This document shows positions 17,670-26,899 of a stretch of 64,000 nucleotides of DNA, in pieces; the stretch's first letter is position 1, and each line of letters begins with the position of its first letter. This DNA is from Mycolicibacterium porcinum. Its GTDB lineage: Bacteria > Actinomycetota > Actinomycetes > Mycobacteriales > Mycobacteriaceae. The stretch is from NCBI GenBank assembly GCA_002086835.1, contig MVIG01000008.1, positions 124,001 through 188,000 of the forward strand, in the 5' to 3' direction. The notes below the pieces were generated by a model that made no database searches, had not been told where the DNA came from, and was given only the letters and a program-made list of their open reading frames with translations. A program made the translations under genes and the position numbers.

Positions 17670-18743
17670 GTGAAGTTCCTGCTGCTGACGCTCATCGCGC
17701 ATCATCCCGATCCCGTGACGGGCGAGAAGAAGAGTCCCGCGGACCGGCTGCGCGAGGTCGTCGAGGCCGCCGAACTCGCCGAGCAGCTGGGCTTTGACGG
17801 ATTCGCGGTCGGCGAGCGTCACGAAGACCCGTTCATCTCGTCCTCCCCGCCCGTGGTGCTGAGCAACATCGCGGCGCGCACCTCGCAGATCGGGCTGTTC
17901 ACCGCGGTGACCACGCTGAGCCTGCTCGACCCGGTACGCGCATTCGAGGACTACTCGACGCTGGACAACCTGTCCGGCGGGCGGCTCGAGCTGATCATCG
18001 GCAAGGGCAACGGTGCCGCGCAGGCCGAGCTGTTCCACGTCACGACGGCCGACCAGTGGGACCGCAACCGGGAGGGCTATGAGTTGTTCCGCGCATTGTG
18101 GGACAACGACCACGTGACGTGGTCCGGTCGGTTCCGGCCGTCCCTCGTCGGCGCCAAGGCACTTCCCAGACCGCTGCAGAAGCGGATTCGTATCTGGCAT
18201 GGCAGCGCAACCAGCAGGGATTCGGTCGATCTCGCTGCGCGGCACGGAGACCCCATCTTCTCCGCCAACGTGACGTATCCGATCGAGCCCTATGCCGACC
18301 TCGTGCAGCACTACCGGCGGCAATGGGAGTACTACGGTCACCGTCCGGAAGACGCGTTGGTAGGGGCCGGGACTGCCGGTTTCCACATCGCACCGACGTC
18401 GCAGCAGGCGATCGAGGAGTACCGGTTGTCATTCGAAACCCGCCTCGCCTTCGCCCGGCGAGCCGGGCTTCCGGTGGTTTTCGAGTCGATCGAGGACTTC
18501 GTCGACCGCAGCTCGGCATTGGTGGGCAGCCCACAGCAGGTGATCGACAAGGTGGGGCGTTACCACCAGCAACTCGGCCACGAGGTGATCCATCTCAGCG
18601 CCGATGCCGACGGTGTGACGGCCGATCAGAAACACCGCAGCCTCGAGCTGTTTCAGTCCGACGTCGCGCCGGTCCTGCGCGCAGAGTTTCCGAGTCGGCC
18701 ACTGGCCGCACAAAGTCTGTTGGAAGGAGTAGTCGGACCATGA
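17670..18743 (+). CDS. Luciferase-like flavin-dependent oxidoreductase
   Basis: 357 residues starting VKFLLLTLIAHHPD. AEQLGFDGFAVGERHEDPF, the LDNLSGGRLELIIGKGNG segment near residue 100, and the C-terminal GSPQQVIDKV are typical of single-subunit LLM oxidoreductases. The GTG at 17670 is preceded by CTGGAGA. A 220-bp gap separates it from the permease gene, so it may have its own promoter even though its place after the module mirrors the LLM at 8160. Its stop overlaps the next gene's start (ATGA). Confidence 0.82.
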   Translation: MKFLLLTLIAHHPDPVTGEKKSPADRLREVVEAAELAEQLGFDGFAVGERHEDPFISSSPPVVLSNIAARTSQIGLFTAVTTLSLLDPVRAFEDYSTLDNLSGGRLELIIGKGNGAAQAELFHVTTADQWDRNREGYELFRALWDNDHVTWSGRFRPSLVGAKALPRPLQKRIRIWHGSATSRDSVDLAARHGDPIFSANVTYPIEPYADLVQHYRRQWEYYGHRPEDALVGAGTAGFHIAPTSQQAIEEYRLSFETRLAFARRAGLPVVFESIEDFVDRSSALVGSPQQVIDKVGRYHQQLGHEVIHLSADADGVTADQKHRSLELFQSDVAPVLRAEFPSRPLAAQSLLEGVVGP

Positions 18744-19501
18744 CCACGATCGAGGACACCACAGCATTCGGCCAGGCCTGGCACGAATGGCACGCCGGGC
18801 GCGAACGTTACTACGGAGACCCGCTGGGCTGGGTCAGCCTGACCGGCTTATATTGGCTGACAGAAGAATTCGAGGTGATCGCCGACCTCCCCGGACGCTG
18901 GCGCGCAGACGCCGACGCGGCGTATTTCGAACTGTCGTCGACGACCGAACGTCTGGAACCGGTGGAGGGCGCGCCGGGACTCCTGGTAGCCGACGGGGAT
19001 CGGCGCATCGAGGTCATTCGGCGCACCGGATCCGTCGCGCTGCGAGTGCACGACCCCAAATCACCACACCTTCAGGCGTACAAGGGTATTCCGGTCTACC
19101 CCGCCAGTGAACGGTGGCGCGTCCCCGGCACGTTCACGCCCTACGAGCGGCCACAGACTGTCACGACGGGCGCTGTCGTGGAGGGCCTCGAGCACCACCA
19201 CGATGCCGTCGGCACCATCGCCTTCGAGCTGGAGGGCACCCCGCTGCAACTCGTTGCCTTCGGCCGTCCTGATGGCGAGTTACAGGTGCTGTTCACGGAC
19301 GCGACCAGTGGAGTGACGACCTATCCCGCCGCCAGGTCCTTGTCGATCGCCGCGCCCGATGGCGACGGGACGGTGACACTCGACTTCAATCGGGCGTCGA
19401 ATCTGCCGTGCTCGTTCACCGACTACGCCACCTGCCCGGTGGCACCGGCCGAGAACAGGTTGCCTGTCGCAGTGGAGGCCGGCGAGAAGAATCCGCGATG
19501 A
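18740..19501 (+). CDS. DUF1684 family protein
   Basis: 253 residues of the DUF1684 family: an N-terminal helix WHEWHAGRERYYGDPLGW followed by VSLTGLYWL, a central beta region (YKGIPVYPASERWRVPGTF), and a C-terminal DFNRASNLPCSFTDYATCP followed by ENRLPVAVEAGEK, with two conserved cysteines. No enzymatic activity is established for the family to my knowledge. It is coupled to the LLM gene by a 4-bp overlap, which suggests a partner role in the same pathway. No signal peptide. Confidence 0.82.
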   Translation: MTTIEDTTAFGQAWHEWHAGRERYYGDPLGWVSLTGLYWLTEEFEVIADLPGRWRADADAAYFELSSTTERLEPVEGAPGLLVADGDRRIEVIRRTGSVALRVHDPKSPHLQAYKGIPVYPASERWRVPGTFTPYERPQTVTTGAVVEGLEHHHDAVGTIAFELEGTPLQLVAFGRPDGELQVLFTDATSGVTTYPAARSLSIAAPDGDGTVTLDFNRASNLPCSFTDYATCPVAPAENRLPVAVEAGEKNPR

Positions 19502-19527
19502 GCCGGTGAAAGTCCTTGTCCCAGAGG

Positions 19528-20859
19528 TCAGTCCGTGCGGCTGGCTGTCAGATGGTAGGGCTCCAGACCGAGGTTCTCCCGCAGGGTCTGCGCCTCGTAC
19601 TCCTGACGGACCAGGCCCTTGTCGCGTAATAGCGGGATGACCTGGTCGGTGAGCCGGTCGAACGAGTTGCCCCCGTGCAGCGTGAATCCGTCGCTGGCGC
19701 ACACGGTGAACCATTCGGCGAACACGTCGGCCACCTGTTCGGGTGTGCCGATGACATCCAGATGCCCGCTGCCCCGGATCCGTTGAAGGAACTGACGCAG
19801 CGTGATGTTGTCCACCTCGGTGACCAGATCGCGCAACAGCAGGCCCCGGCTGATCCGGCGCTGGCTGCCGGCGAACGTCTCCCGGGACGGAATCCGTTCA
19901 GCCGGAATGACATCGTCGAGGTCCAGATCTGCGAAATCGAAGAACGGCGCCTCACGTGCGAGGAACTTGAGCCGGTCGGTGTAGAAATTGGGCTCGGCGA
20001 ACACCTGCCGGTACTCGTCGAGCGCTTCCTGCTCGGTATCGGCGACATAGGTCCGGATCCCGGGCAGCACGCGGAGCGCGTCGCGGTGTCGGCCACCCGC
20101 CTCCACCAAGCCCTTGATGGTGTCGTAGTAGGACCGGGCGTGGGCCAGGTCCGGGGTGGCGACGAACACCGCTTCACCGAATCGCGCCGCGAAACGGATG
20201 CCCTCCTCCGAGGCACCGGCCTGGAACACGACCGGCAGGTCCTCGACAAGCCGAGACACGTCGAGCGCCTGCTCGACCGAGTAGTACAGTCCCACGTGGT
20301 CGATATTGCGAATTCTGGTGGGATCCACGGTGGGCGCCTGACCGTCCGTGAACGACAGGGCATCGGGCGCCCAACTGTCCCAGAGCTTCACGACCACTTC
20401 GATGAACTCGGCGGCCCGTGCGTAACGTTCGGCAGGCGGAAGCAAAGTCGTCGGCCCGAAGTTCACTTCCCCGTTGAACGAGGTGACGGCGTTCCACCCG
20501 GCCCGGCCCTCGCTGACGTTGTGCAGCGTGGCGATCTGCCGGGCCACGTTGTACGGCTCGAAAAACGAGGTCGAGGCCGTGACCACCAGCCCGATCCGGT
20601 CGGTCACCGACGCCAGTGCCGCTGTCACCGCCAGCGGTTCGCCGAGCAGGCTCGGATCGTTGATGATGTGGTCCTTGTCGAACCCCAGGAAATCGGCCTT
20701 GAAGAAGGCATCCAGTTTGGCGCGCTCGGCCTGTTGCGCGAAGTCGACGATCCGCCTGAAAGCCGAACCCGGCGACGAGTCGTGGGCCTGCTGTTTGTCC
20801 GACCAGCCGCTCGGACGGTCGAACAGGACCAGGTTCAGGTACTCCCTCCGCGGCGCCAT
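19528..20859 (-). CDS. NtaA/SnaA-type flavin-dependent monooxygenase
   Basis: 443 residues: N-terminal REYLNLVLFDRPSGW, AERAKLDAFFKADFLGF, signature EGRAGWNAVTSFNGEVNFG near residue 125 and GTPEQVADVFAEWF...DGFTLHGG near the C-terminus. It belongs to the NtaA/SnaA/DszA branch. It is the last gene of a minus-strand set with the DszC-like gene (20859) and the rhodanese (22088). Its start overlaps the DszC-like stop by one base, so it is coupled to it. The DszA-DszC pairing seen in desulfurisation pathways fits. Confidence 0.86.
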   Translation of the reverse strand: MAPRREYLNLVLFDRPSGWSDKQQAHDSSPGSAFRRIVDFAQQAERAKLDAFFKADFLGFDKDHIINDPSLLGEPLAVTAALASVTDRIGLVVTASTSFFEPYNVARQIATLHNVSEGRAGWNAVTSFNGEVNFGPTTLLPPAERYARAAEFIEVVVKLWDSWAPDALSFTDGQAPTVDPTRIRNIDHVGLYYSVEQALDVSRLVEDLPVVFQAGASEEGIRFAARFGEAVFVATPDLAHARSYYDTIKGLVEAGGRHRDALRVLPGIRTYVADTEQEALDEYRQVFAEPNFYTDRLKFLAREAPFFDFADLDLDDVIPAERIPSRETFAGSQRRISRGLLLRDLVTEVDNITLRQFLQRIRGSGHLDVIGTPEQVADVFAEWFTVCASDGFTLHGGNSFDRLTDQVIPLLRDKGLVRQEYEAQTLRENLGLEPYHLTASRTD

Positions 20860-22073
20860 CAGAAGAAGCCACCGCGTGGAAGCGGCGCACCGGTGATCTC
20901 GTAGGCGCCAATGGCTTTCGCCTTGTACGTCTTGGGGTTGTGCGCGGCGAGGGTCCGAATGTTGCGCCAGTGACGATCGAGATGGGCGCCGCGGCGGACG
21001 GTGGATCCACCGCCGACGTCGAACAACTCCGATGCCGCCCGGTTCGCCAGTTCGTCGATCACCACTTTCGCCTTGGCCGCCCGCAGGGTCGCCTCCAGCG
21101 ACAGCGTCTCCTCCACGTCGGGCCGACCATGCGCCTCAGTGGCCGCCCCGAGCGCCTCTGCCGCCGACAGTACGAGCGCTTCGGCGGCGAACGCCTGACT
21201 TGAGAGCACGCCCACGCTCTGCTGCAGGATGGGATCGTCGACCGGATTGTCGGCCGCCGCGTGATAGAAGGTCCGTCGCTTGGCCCGCACCAGTTCGGCG
21301 GCGTCCCGAACGACGCGGCGAAGGATTCCGGCGATGACAGCGGTGAGATACAGCTGTGGGAAGGTGCCCTTGTAGGGCACATCGCCGCCGAATCCGCCGG
21401 GTGCGAAGAAGTCCTCGTCCGACACCGCAACGTCCACGAAACGTGTTGTTCCACTGCCGGTGAACCGCTGACCGATGCCGTCCCAGTCGTCCTCGATGAC
21501 GACGCCGGGCCGGTCGGCCGGGATGATGAGCCGGACGGTGTCACCATGCTGGTCGGTCGCCACGACGACGAGCCAGTCCACATACAGGTTGCCGGTGCTG
21601 TAGAACTTCTCCCCCGACAACCGCAATCCGCTCGGCGTCTCGGTGATCGCGGTGGCATAACGGTAATCGGGACTTCCGGCATGGGCGGTGCCCAGTTCCG
21701 TCGCCGATATTCCGAACAAGTCGCCGTTGCGGATACGGTCGAACCAGCGTGCGTCCTCGGCGCGTGGGCGCCGGATGAGATTCTCGACGAACCCCAGGTG
21801 GTTGCGCACGCTGTGTGCCACATTGGGATCGGCTTCGCCCAACGCGATGATCACCTCGAACAACTCGCGCAGGGTGGCACCGCCACCACCGGAGGCGACC
21901 GGAATCCGCAGCGCACCGAGGCGGGCCCTGCGGATGAGATCGAATTTGGCGAAAGGCGGTTCGCCGCGGTCGTCTCGGTCGATCACGCCGTCGCCGATCT
22001 GCGCGATCAGGTCACGCAGTTCCGGTGAGCCGAAAGTCACCGGTACGGAATCAATCCGGGTATCGATGGTCAT
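20859..22073 (-). CDS. DszC/SfnC-like acyl-CoA dehydrogenase-fold monooxygenase
   Basis: 404 residues, a close paralogue of the protein at 12442: FYSTGNLYVDWLVV, DGIGQRFTGSGTT, LYLTAVIAGILRRV and the ending HLDRHWRNIRTLAAHNP...ITGAPLPRGGFF. The ATG at 22073 fits the homologue's N-terminus; a longer upstream frame overlaps the rhodanese gene and is not used. It is 14 bp downstream of the rhodanese stop and overlaps the next gene, so three genes form one operon. Likely a reduced-flavin-dependent sulfur or carbon oxidation step. Confidence 0.84.
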   Translation of the reverse strand: MTIDTRIDSVPVTFGSPELRDLIAQIGDGVIDRDDRGEPPFAKFDLIRRARLGALRIPVASGGGGATLRELFEVIIALGEADPNVAHSVRNHLGFVENLIRRPRAEDARWFDRIRNGDLFGISATELGTAHAGSPDYRYATAITETPSGLRLSGEKFYSTGNLYVDWLVVVATDQHGDTVRLIIPADRPGVVIEDDWDGIGQRFTGSGTTRFVDVAVSDEDFFAPGGFGGDVPYKGTFPQLYLTAVIAGILRRVVRDAAELVRAKRRTFYHAAADNPVDDPILQQSVGVLSSQAFAAEALVLSAAEALGAATEAHGRPDVEETLSLEATLRAAKAKVVIDELANRAASELFDVGGGSTVRRGAHLDRHWRNIRTLAAHNPKTYKAKAIGAYEITGAPLPRGGFF

Positions 22074-22087
22074 GCGCGGCACCTGTC

Positions 22088-23692
22088 CTAGTCGTACTTC
22101 TTGAACGGCACGGTGTCGTCCTGCTCCAACTCGTTCACGAGCCCCAACTCCCATGCCAGGTAGCGGCGGAAACCGGCCTTGCGCCGCTCCGGGTCTGTTT
22201 CGCGCCAACCCGACGGCACCACGTCGTCGGGCGCGTGCAGCCACCGCTCGTCTCCGGAGACCAACGTGTATCCGGAATCTGTCCAGGACTTGGTGCCGCC
22301 GTCGAGCACCTGGACCGGGCGGTCCGTGGCGGCGGCCAGATCTGCTGCGGCGAACCGGGCCAGCACCGAATCCTCAGACGCCAGCACGATCGGTCCGGTG
22401 CCGGGGATGTCCGTGGCAGCCAGCCGGGACCGGATGGCGAACTGCGCGCCGGGAATGTGGCCGGCGCGGTAGGCGGGACTGGGCGCGAGGTCGAGTACCA
22501 CGACGTCATCAGTCGCGGCATTCAGGTCATCGGCGTCGAGCGTCCGGTACCCGTCGGCTGGAACGTCGAATGACTCTGGCGAAGAGCCGGTTTCCAGGTC
22601 TTCACCATCGAACGCGTCGTCCAGGACGAACACCTCGCCCCAACCGATCTGGGCGATCCACGACGCGGCCACGGTCGCGCGGACGGTGTCGTTGTCGACC
22701 AGCACGATACGCGCGTTGTGGGTGCCGACATGCCGGAATGTCCAGGGCGCGACGTCCCAGCTGGGAGCCGAGCGCGAACCGGCCAGATGTCCGGTCTCGT
22801 ACTCCTGCGGCGTACGCACGTCCAGCACATACAGCGAGCGGCTGTCGGTCTCGTCCCGGAACCGCTGCAGCGTGGCCTTGTCGATGTGGACGATCGCGAA
22901 GCGGTCGGCGAACCGCGCCGCGGCCGCCCTGGCGGACGCGAGGGCAGCCCCGGTGGGCAGCGGCACGGCGACTGCCTTGCCGTGGTCGAGGTCGTGCCCC
23001 TCAAGCACCCAGGATTGCGTACCGCCTTCGAGCGACACCACCCGATTGGGCAAGCCCGCGTTGATCAGCACCTGGGCACCGAGAATGCTGCGAGTGCGGC
23101 CGGCACAGTTCACCACCACCAGAGAATCGGGAGACTTGACCGCTTCGGCGGCCCGGTACACGAGTTCGGCACCGGGGATGGAGGTTCCGCCCGGCAGGCT
23201 GTGGTTCTCGAACTCTCCGATCGGCCTGCTGTCGAGCAAGACGATGTCTTCTCCGGCCGCTACCCGGTCGCGGAACTCGCCGACGGTGATGTGCGGGGTC
23301 TGGTAGACCTCTTCGATCCACTCCCCGAAAGCCTGTCCGATGACGTGGTCCCCACCCGACTGCACCTTGTATCCGGCATCGGCCCATGCCCGCAAACCGC
23401 CGTCCAGGACGCGAACGTCGGTGTACCCCAGCGCCACCAACCGCGCGGCGGCCCGGTCGGTGAGCTGACCGTCACCGCCGTCATAGACGACGACCGGCGT
23501 GGACAACCGCGGAATCCTCGTGGAGACCCGCAACTCCAGCACGCTCAGGGGGATCGAGACCGCCAACAGGATCGAACCCTGCGCAGCGGTCACTCCGGCC
23601 TCGCGCACGTCGACGAGCGCGTATTCGACTCCAGCAGTGATCAATTCGTGGAGCCGTTCTGCGGTGATGGTGGCGGTCGCGACTGTGGTCAT
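22088..23692 (-). CDS. Four-domain rhodanese-like sulfurtransferase
   Basis: 534 residues made of four rhodanese-like repeats (about 10-110, 133-235, 270-375, 395-490). Only the second repeat has an active-site Cys loop, CAGRTR (C196-R201); in the others the loop reads DGGDGQ, DNDTVR and SEDSVL, so they are probably structural or binding domains. Rhodaneses move sulfane sulfur to thiols, sulfite or cyanide. Placed first in an operon with a DszC-like and an NtaA-like monooxygenase, it probably handles sulfur released by them. It is divergent from the ABC exporter at 23799 across a 106-bp gap. Confidence 0.87.
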   Translation of the reverse strand: MTTVATATITAERLHELITAGVEYALVDVREAGVTAAQGSILLAVSIPLSVLELRVSTRIPRLSTPVVVYDGGDGQLTDRAAARLVALGYTDVRVLDGGLRAWADAGYKVQSGGDHVIGQAFGEWIEEVYQTPHITVGEFRDRVAAGEDIVLLDSRPIGEFENHSLPGGTSIPGAELVYRAAEAVKSPDSLVVVNCAGRTRSILGAQVLINAGLPNRVVSLEGGTQSWVLEGHDLDHGKAVAVPLPTGAALASARAAAARFADRFAIVHIDKATLQRFRDETDSRSLYVLDVRTPQEYETGHLAGSRSAPSWDVAPWTFRHVGTHNARIVLVDNDTVRATVAASWIAQIGWGEVFVLDDAFDGEDLETGSSPESFDVPADGYRTLDADDLNAATDDVVVLDLAPSPAYRAGHIPGAQFAIRSRLAATDIPGTGPIVLASEDSVLARFAAADLAAATDRPVQVLDGGTKSWTDSGYTLVSGDERWLHAPDDVVPSGWRETDPERRKAGFRRYLAWELGLVNELEQDDTVPFKKYD

Positions 23693-23709
23693 CGGCCGAG
23701 TATCGATCT

Positions 23710-23748
23710 GCGCCGTCCGCCGAACAAGCGGATTTCACTACGGGAATG
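23710..23748 (-). promoter_or_regulatory. Candidate shared sulfur-cluster operator, copy 3 (divergent)
   Basis: Read on the minus strand it begins CATTCCCGTAGTG and continues with CTTGTTCGGCGGACGGCGC. It lines up with the element at 26757 apart from a 2-base gap. It sits in the divergent promoter region between the rhodanese operon and the ABC exporter, 18-56 bp from the rhodanese start and about 51 bp from the exporter start, so it could control both. Confidence 0.4.
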
Positions 23749-23798
23749 CGGTGCCCCGACTTAACTATTCGAGATGCCGATGGAGGTAGTTTGCTCGT

Positions 23799-24542
23799 GT
23801 GCCACCTGCTCTGGAAGTCCGAAACCTGCGCAAGACATACCGATCGGGATTCACCGCCCTGCACGGCCTGGACCTGGAAATTCCCGACGGTGCGTTCTTC
23901 GGATTATTGGGTCCCAACGGCGCAGGCAAATCCACCCTCATCTCCGCGACCTGCAACCTGCTGCGTCCGACATCGGGTGAGATCCGGATCTTCGGACACC
24001 CCAACGACTCTCGTACTGCCAGGGCGTTGGTGGGCCTGGCCGAGCAGGAAGTCAACCTGGATCGCTTCCTGACCAACATCGAGGTTCTGATCTACCACGC
24101 CGGTTACTACGGGCTCGGCAGACGCGAAGCCGGCCGGCGCGCACACGAACTGCTCGAGCTCCTCGGGCTGGCCGACAAGGCGCACGGGCGACCGCTGGCA
24201 CTGTCCGGAGGCATGCAGCGCCGGCTACTGGTGGCGCGGGCGCTCATCCACCGCCCGCGCCTGCTGATTCTCGACGAACCGACCGCAGGCGTCGACGTGG
24301 AATTGCGGTCGGACCTGTGGGGTTACATGCGCGATCTGCATCGGATCGGGCACACGATCCTGCTCACCACCCACTACCTGGAAGAGGCCGAAGCGCTGTG
24401 CGACGAAGTCGCGCTGATCAGATCTGGGCGCGTGATATCGCGCGACACCGCGGCAGGACTGCGGGCAGAATTCGGCGCCACCGACCTCGCCGAGGTGTAC
24501 AACCGAGCGATGGCAGACGCTGCTCACGGCGGTGCTCGGTGA
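23799..24542 (+). CDS. ABC-2 type exporter ATPase (DrrA-like)
   Basis: 247 residues with Walker A LLGPNGAGKST (about residue 38), signature LSGGMQRRL, Walker B LLILDEPTAGVD and switch LTTHYLEEAEALCDEV. This is the ABC-2 (DrrA/NodI) exporter ATPase type, not an importer. The GTG at 23799 is the only start near the conserved N-terminus. It overlaps the permease gene (GTGA). It could export a toxic intermediate or end product of the monooxygenase pathways. Confidence 0.9.
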   Translation: MPPALEVRNLRKTYRSGFTALHGLDLEIPDGAFFGLLGPNGAGKSTLISATCNLLRPTSGEIRIFGHPNDSRTARALVGLAEQEVNLDRFLTNIEVLIYHAGYYGLGRREAGRRAHELLELLGLADKAHGRPLALSGGMQRRLLVARALIHRPRLLILDEPTAGVDVELRSDLWGYMRDLHRIGHTILLTTHYLEEAEALCDEVALIRSGRVISRDTAAGLRAEFGATDLAEVYNRAMADAAHGGAR

Positions 24543-25357
24543 GTGAAAACTGGCTGACCTCAACACCACTGACGCCCTACGACCGGCCCTACCGGCCCCG
24601 GCGGCCGGCGTTCACGTGGCTGCTGCAGCGCGAGATCGTCCGCTACCTCAAGGTCTGGTACTACACCATTGCCGGTCAGGTGCTGGCGGCGCTGCTCTTC
24701 GTCTTCGTGTTCGGGCTCGCACTGGGCGGCCGCGTCTCGCCGGTCCGCGGAGTCCCCTACGACCAGTTCATCCTTCCCGGGCTGGCGGTGCTCGCAGTGG
24801 TCACCGCCGGCTACATCCAAGGCTCTGCGTCACTATTCGAGGCCCGCAAAGACCGCTTCATCAACGCCGTCCTCGCCAGTCCACTGCGCTGGTGGGAGAT
24901 CAACCTCGCTCTCGTGCTGGGGTCGATCGTGCGAGGCATTCTCATCTCGTCCGCGATCCTGCTGATCGCGATGCCGCTGACCGGTTCGCACATCGCCAAA
25001 CCGGGATACGCGATCGTCGCCTTCGCGGCGGTCCTGGTCTTCGCCGCACAGGCCGGGATGATCGCCGGGATGTACAACCAGACCCAGGAGCATGTCGCGG
25101 CGATCCAGGTCCTGATCGTGCAGCCACTGTGCTTCCTGGGCGGCGTGTTCTACTCAGTGCACGATCTGGCACCCGCCTGGCGGGCACTGAGCTACCTCAA
25201 TCCGGTGTTCTATGCAGTGCAGGCGATGCGGCACGGCATGCTGGGTACGGCGGACATCCCGGCGCCGCCGGCCCTGCTCGCGGTCATCGGCGCCGCCATC
25301 GTCGTCGGCGTGTTTCTCGCCCACAAGTTCCGGACCGGGGCCCAGCTCAAGCCGTGA
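24539..25357 (+). CDS. ABC-2 type exporter permease
   Basis: 272 residues with six hydrophobic segments and the ABC-2 permease hallmark region around QPLCFLGGVFYSVHDL and LSYLNPVFYAVQAMRHG. An N-terminal cytoplasmic stretch contains the RPRRP basic patch. The GTG at 24539 overlaps the ATPase stop by 4 bp, so the two proteins are probably made in equal amounts. It ends 4 bp before the convergent LLM gene's stop. Confidence 0.9.
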   Translation: MSENWLTSTPLTPYDRPYRPRRPAFTWLLQREIVRYLKVWYYTIAGQVLAALLFVFVFGLALGGRVSPVRGVPYDQFILPGLAVLAVVTAGYIQGSASLFEARKDRFINAVLASPLRWWEINLALVLGSIVRGILISSAILLIAMPLTGSHIAKPGYAIVAFAAVLVFAAQAGMIAGMYNQTQEHVAAIQVLIVQPLCFLGGVFYSVHDLAPAWRALSYLNPVFYAVQAMRHGMLGTADIPAPPALLAVIGAAIVVGVFLAHKFRTGAQLKP

Positions 25358-25361
25358 TGCG

Positions 25362-26675
25362 CTACGCGAACGCGGCTCGTGAACCCGCTTCGCTGTACTC
25401 GCGCTTGTAGATTCCTTTGGCCTGCAGCAACGGGATCACATGGTCGACGAAGTCGGTGAGCCCGGTCGGGGTGATCGCCGGGTTGATGTTGAAGCCGTCG
25501 ACCGCGCCTGCGGTGAACCACTCCTCGATCTGATCGGCGACGTTCTCGAACGATCCGACGAAACGCAGGTGTCCGTTGCCGGAGTCAGTGACCCGTAGGA
25601 TGCCCCGCAAGGTCGCCCCGGCGTCGGCGTGGCTGCGCACGATCTCGTGGAAGCTGCGCTCCCCCACCAGGCTCGCGACCGGCGGGAGCCGATGCACGGG
25701 GAACGGCTCGTCCAACCCGATACCTGTCAGATCGACCTTCAACCGTTCTTCGAGAATGCCGACCGAACGCTCCGGCGGGTTCAATGCGCTGATCTCGTCG
25801 TGCAATTCGTGGGCTTCGGCATCGGTGCTCGCCACGATGGGAATGAGTCCGGGAAGCACCTTGACCAGCGGCCCGGTCCGGCCCAGCTCACGCTGCGTGC
25901 GGTGCAGGTCGTCACGAAAGGCCCTGGCTTCCGGGATCGTCCGCTGCGCGGTGTAGACCCCGTCGGCGTAGGCCGCGGCCAGCCGACGCCCGGGTGCCGA
26001 CGAACCGGACTGGAACACCAAGGGCCGATCCTGCGGGGACCTCGGCACATCCAGCGCACCATGTACGGCGAAGTGCTTGCCGCGGAATCCAATCGGGTTC
26101 ACGCTGCCTGGCTTCGACTGCACACCTGCGGCCTTGTCGACAATCAGCGCGTCGGTGTCCCAGCTGTCCCACAGCTGGTAGAGCACGTCAAGGAATTCGT
26201 GCGCCCGCTCGTACCTGTCATCATGGCCGGGCAACTCGTCGTAACCGAAATTGCGTGCCGCATCCAGGGATCCGGAGGTGACGATGTTGACCCCGGCCCG
26301 CCCGCCGCTCAGGTGGTCGAGCGTGGCGATCTGCCGAGCCACGTTGTAGGGGTGGTTGAACGTCGAGGACAGTGTGGGGATCAGCGCGATGCTACTGGTG
26401 GTCGACGCGAGTGCCGACAGCAGCGCGACGGGTTCGAGCGGAGAGAACAGGGTGGTCCAGTCGTTGCTCCGGGCCGCGGGAGTGTTGGCCACGAACAGGC
26501 CGTCGAACAGTCCGCGTTCTGAGATCCGCGCGTACTCCTGGTAGTAACTCAGATCCAGGGCCCGCTGTGGGGTCGCGTCAGCATGACGCCAGCCGCCCTG
26601 CGTGAACCCGATGGCCCGGATCACCGAGTTCAGTACCAGCTTCGCGTTACTCACCGGGTCAGCGTCGACGCTCAC
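25362..26675 (-). CDS. NtaA/SnaA-type flavin-dependent monooxygenase
   Basis: 437 residues: LVLNSVIRAIGFTQGGW, SERGLFDGLFVANTPAARS, LDHLSGGRAGVNIVTSG near residue 135, and a C-terminal AGAVDGFNINPAITPTG block. The usual Trp of the GRAGWN signature is Val here. It is transcribed alone on the minus strand, convergent with the exporter genes and divergent from the peptide-type importer at 26900 across 224 bp of regulatory DNA that holds candidate operator copy 4. Substrate unknown. Confidence 0.85.
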   Translation of the reverse strand: MSVDADPVSNAKLVLNSVIRAIGFTQGGWRHADATPQRALDLSYYQEYARISERGLFDGLFVANTPAARSNDWTTLFSPLEPVALLSALASTTSSIALIPTLSSTFNHPYNVARQIATLDHLSGGRAGVNIVTSGSLDAARNFGYDELPGHDDRYERAHEFLDVLYQLWDSWDTDALIVDKAAGVQSKPGSVNPIGFRGKHFAVHGALDVPRSPQDRPLVFQSGSSAPGRRLAAAYADGVYTAQRTIPEARAFRDDLHRTQRELGRTGPLVKVLPGLIPIVASTDAEAHELHDEISALNPPERSVGILEERLKVDLTGIGLDEPFPVHRLPPVASLVGERSFHEIVRSHADAGATLRGILRVTDSGNGHLRFVGSFENVADQIEEWFTAGAVDGFNINPAITPTGLTDFVDHVIPLLQAKGIYKREYSEAGSRAAFA

Positions 26676-26756
26676 GCAGCACCGAACAAGGCGCCGTGGC
26701 TACCGGAACCCTTCAGCGGCGCTTAACCCCGCCACGACTCTTAAGTTCAGGTCAAT

Positions 26757-26797
26757 CATTCGCGTAGCGCGATTGCGTTGCTCCCGGGCGGCAGCGC
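26757..26797 (+). promoter_or_regulatory. Candidate shared sulfur-cluster operator, copy 4
   Basis: The element starts CATTCGCGTAGCG and continues through TTGCTCCCGGGCGGCAGCGC. The core CGCG-TAG-CGCG is again palindromic although its arm sequence differs from copy 1 (CCCG-TAG-CGGG). It lies between the divergent LLM gene (start 26675) and the importer operon (start 26900), about 100 bp from each. Confidence 0.45.
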
Positions 26798-26899
26798 CGA
26801 AAGACTCGACCCGTGACCGGTTCATGTTGTCGTGCCTGCTGTACGTGTCGTCTCTGACGTCTCCGACCGACCGCTGCACAACCAAGGACAACCGATCCG

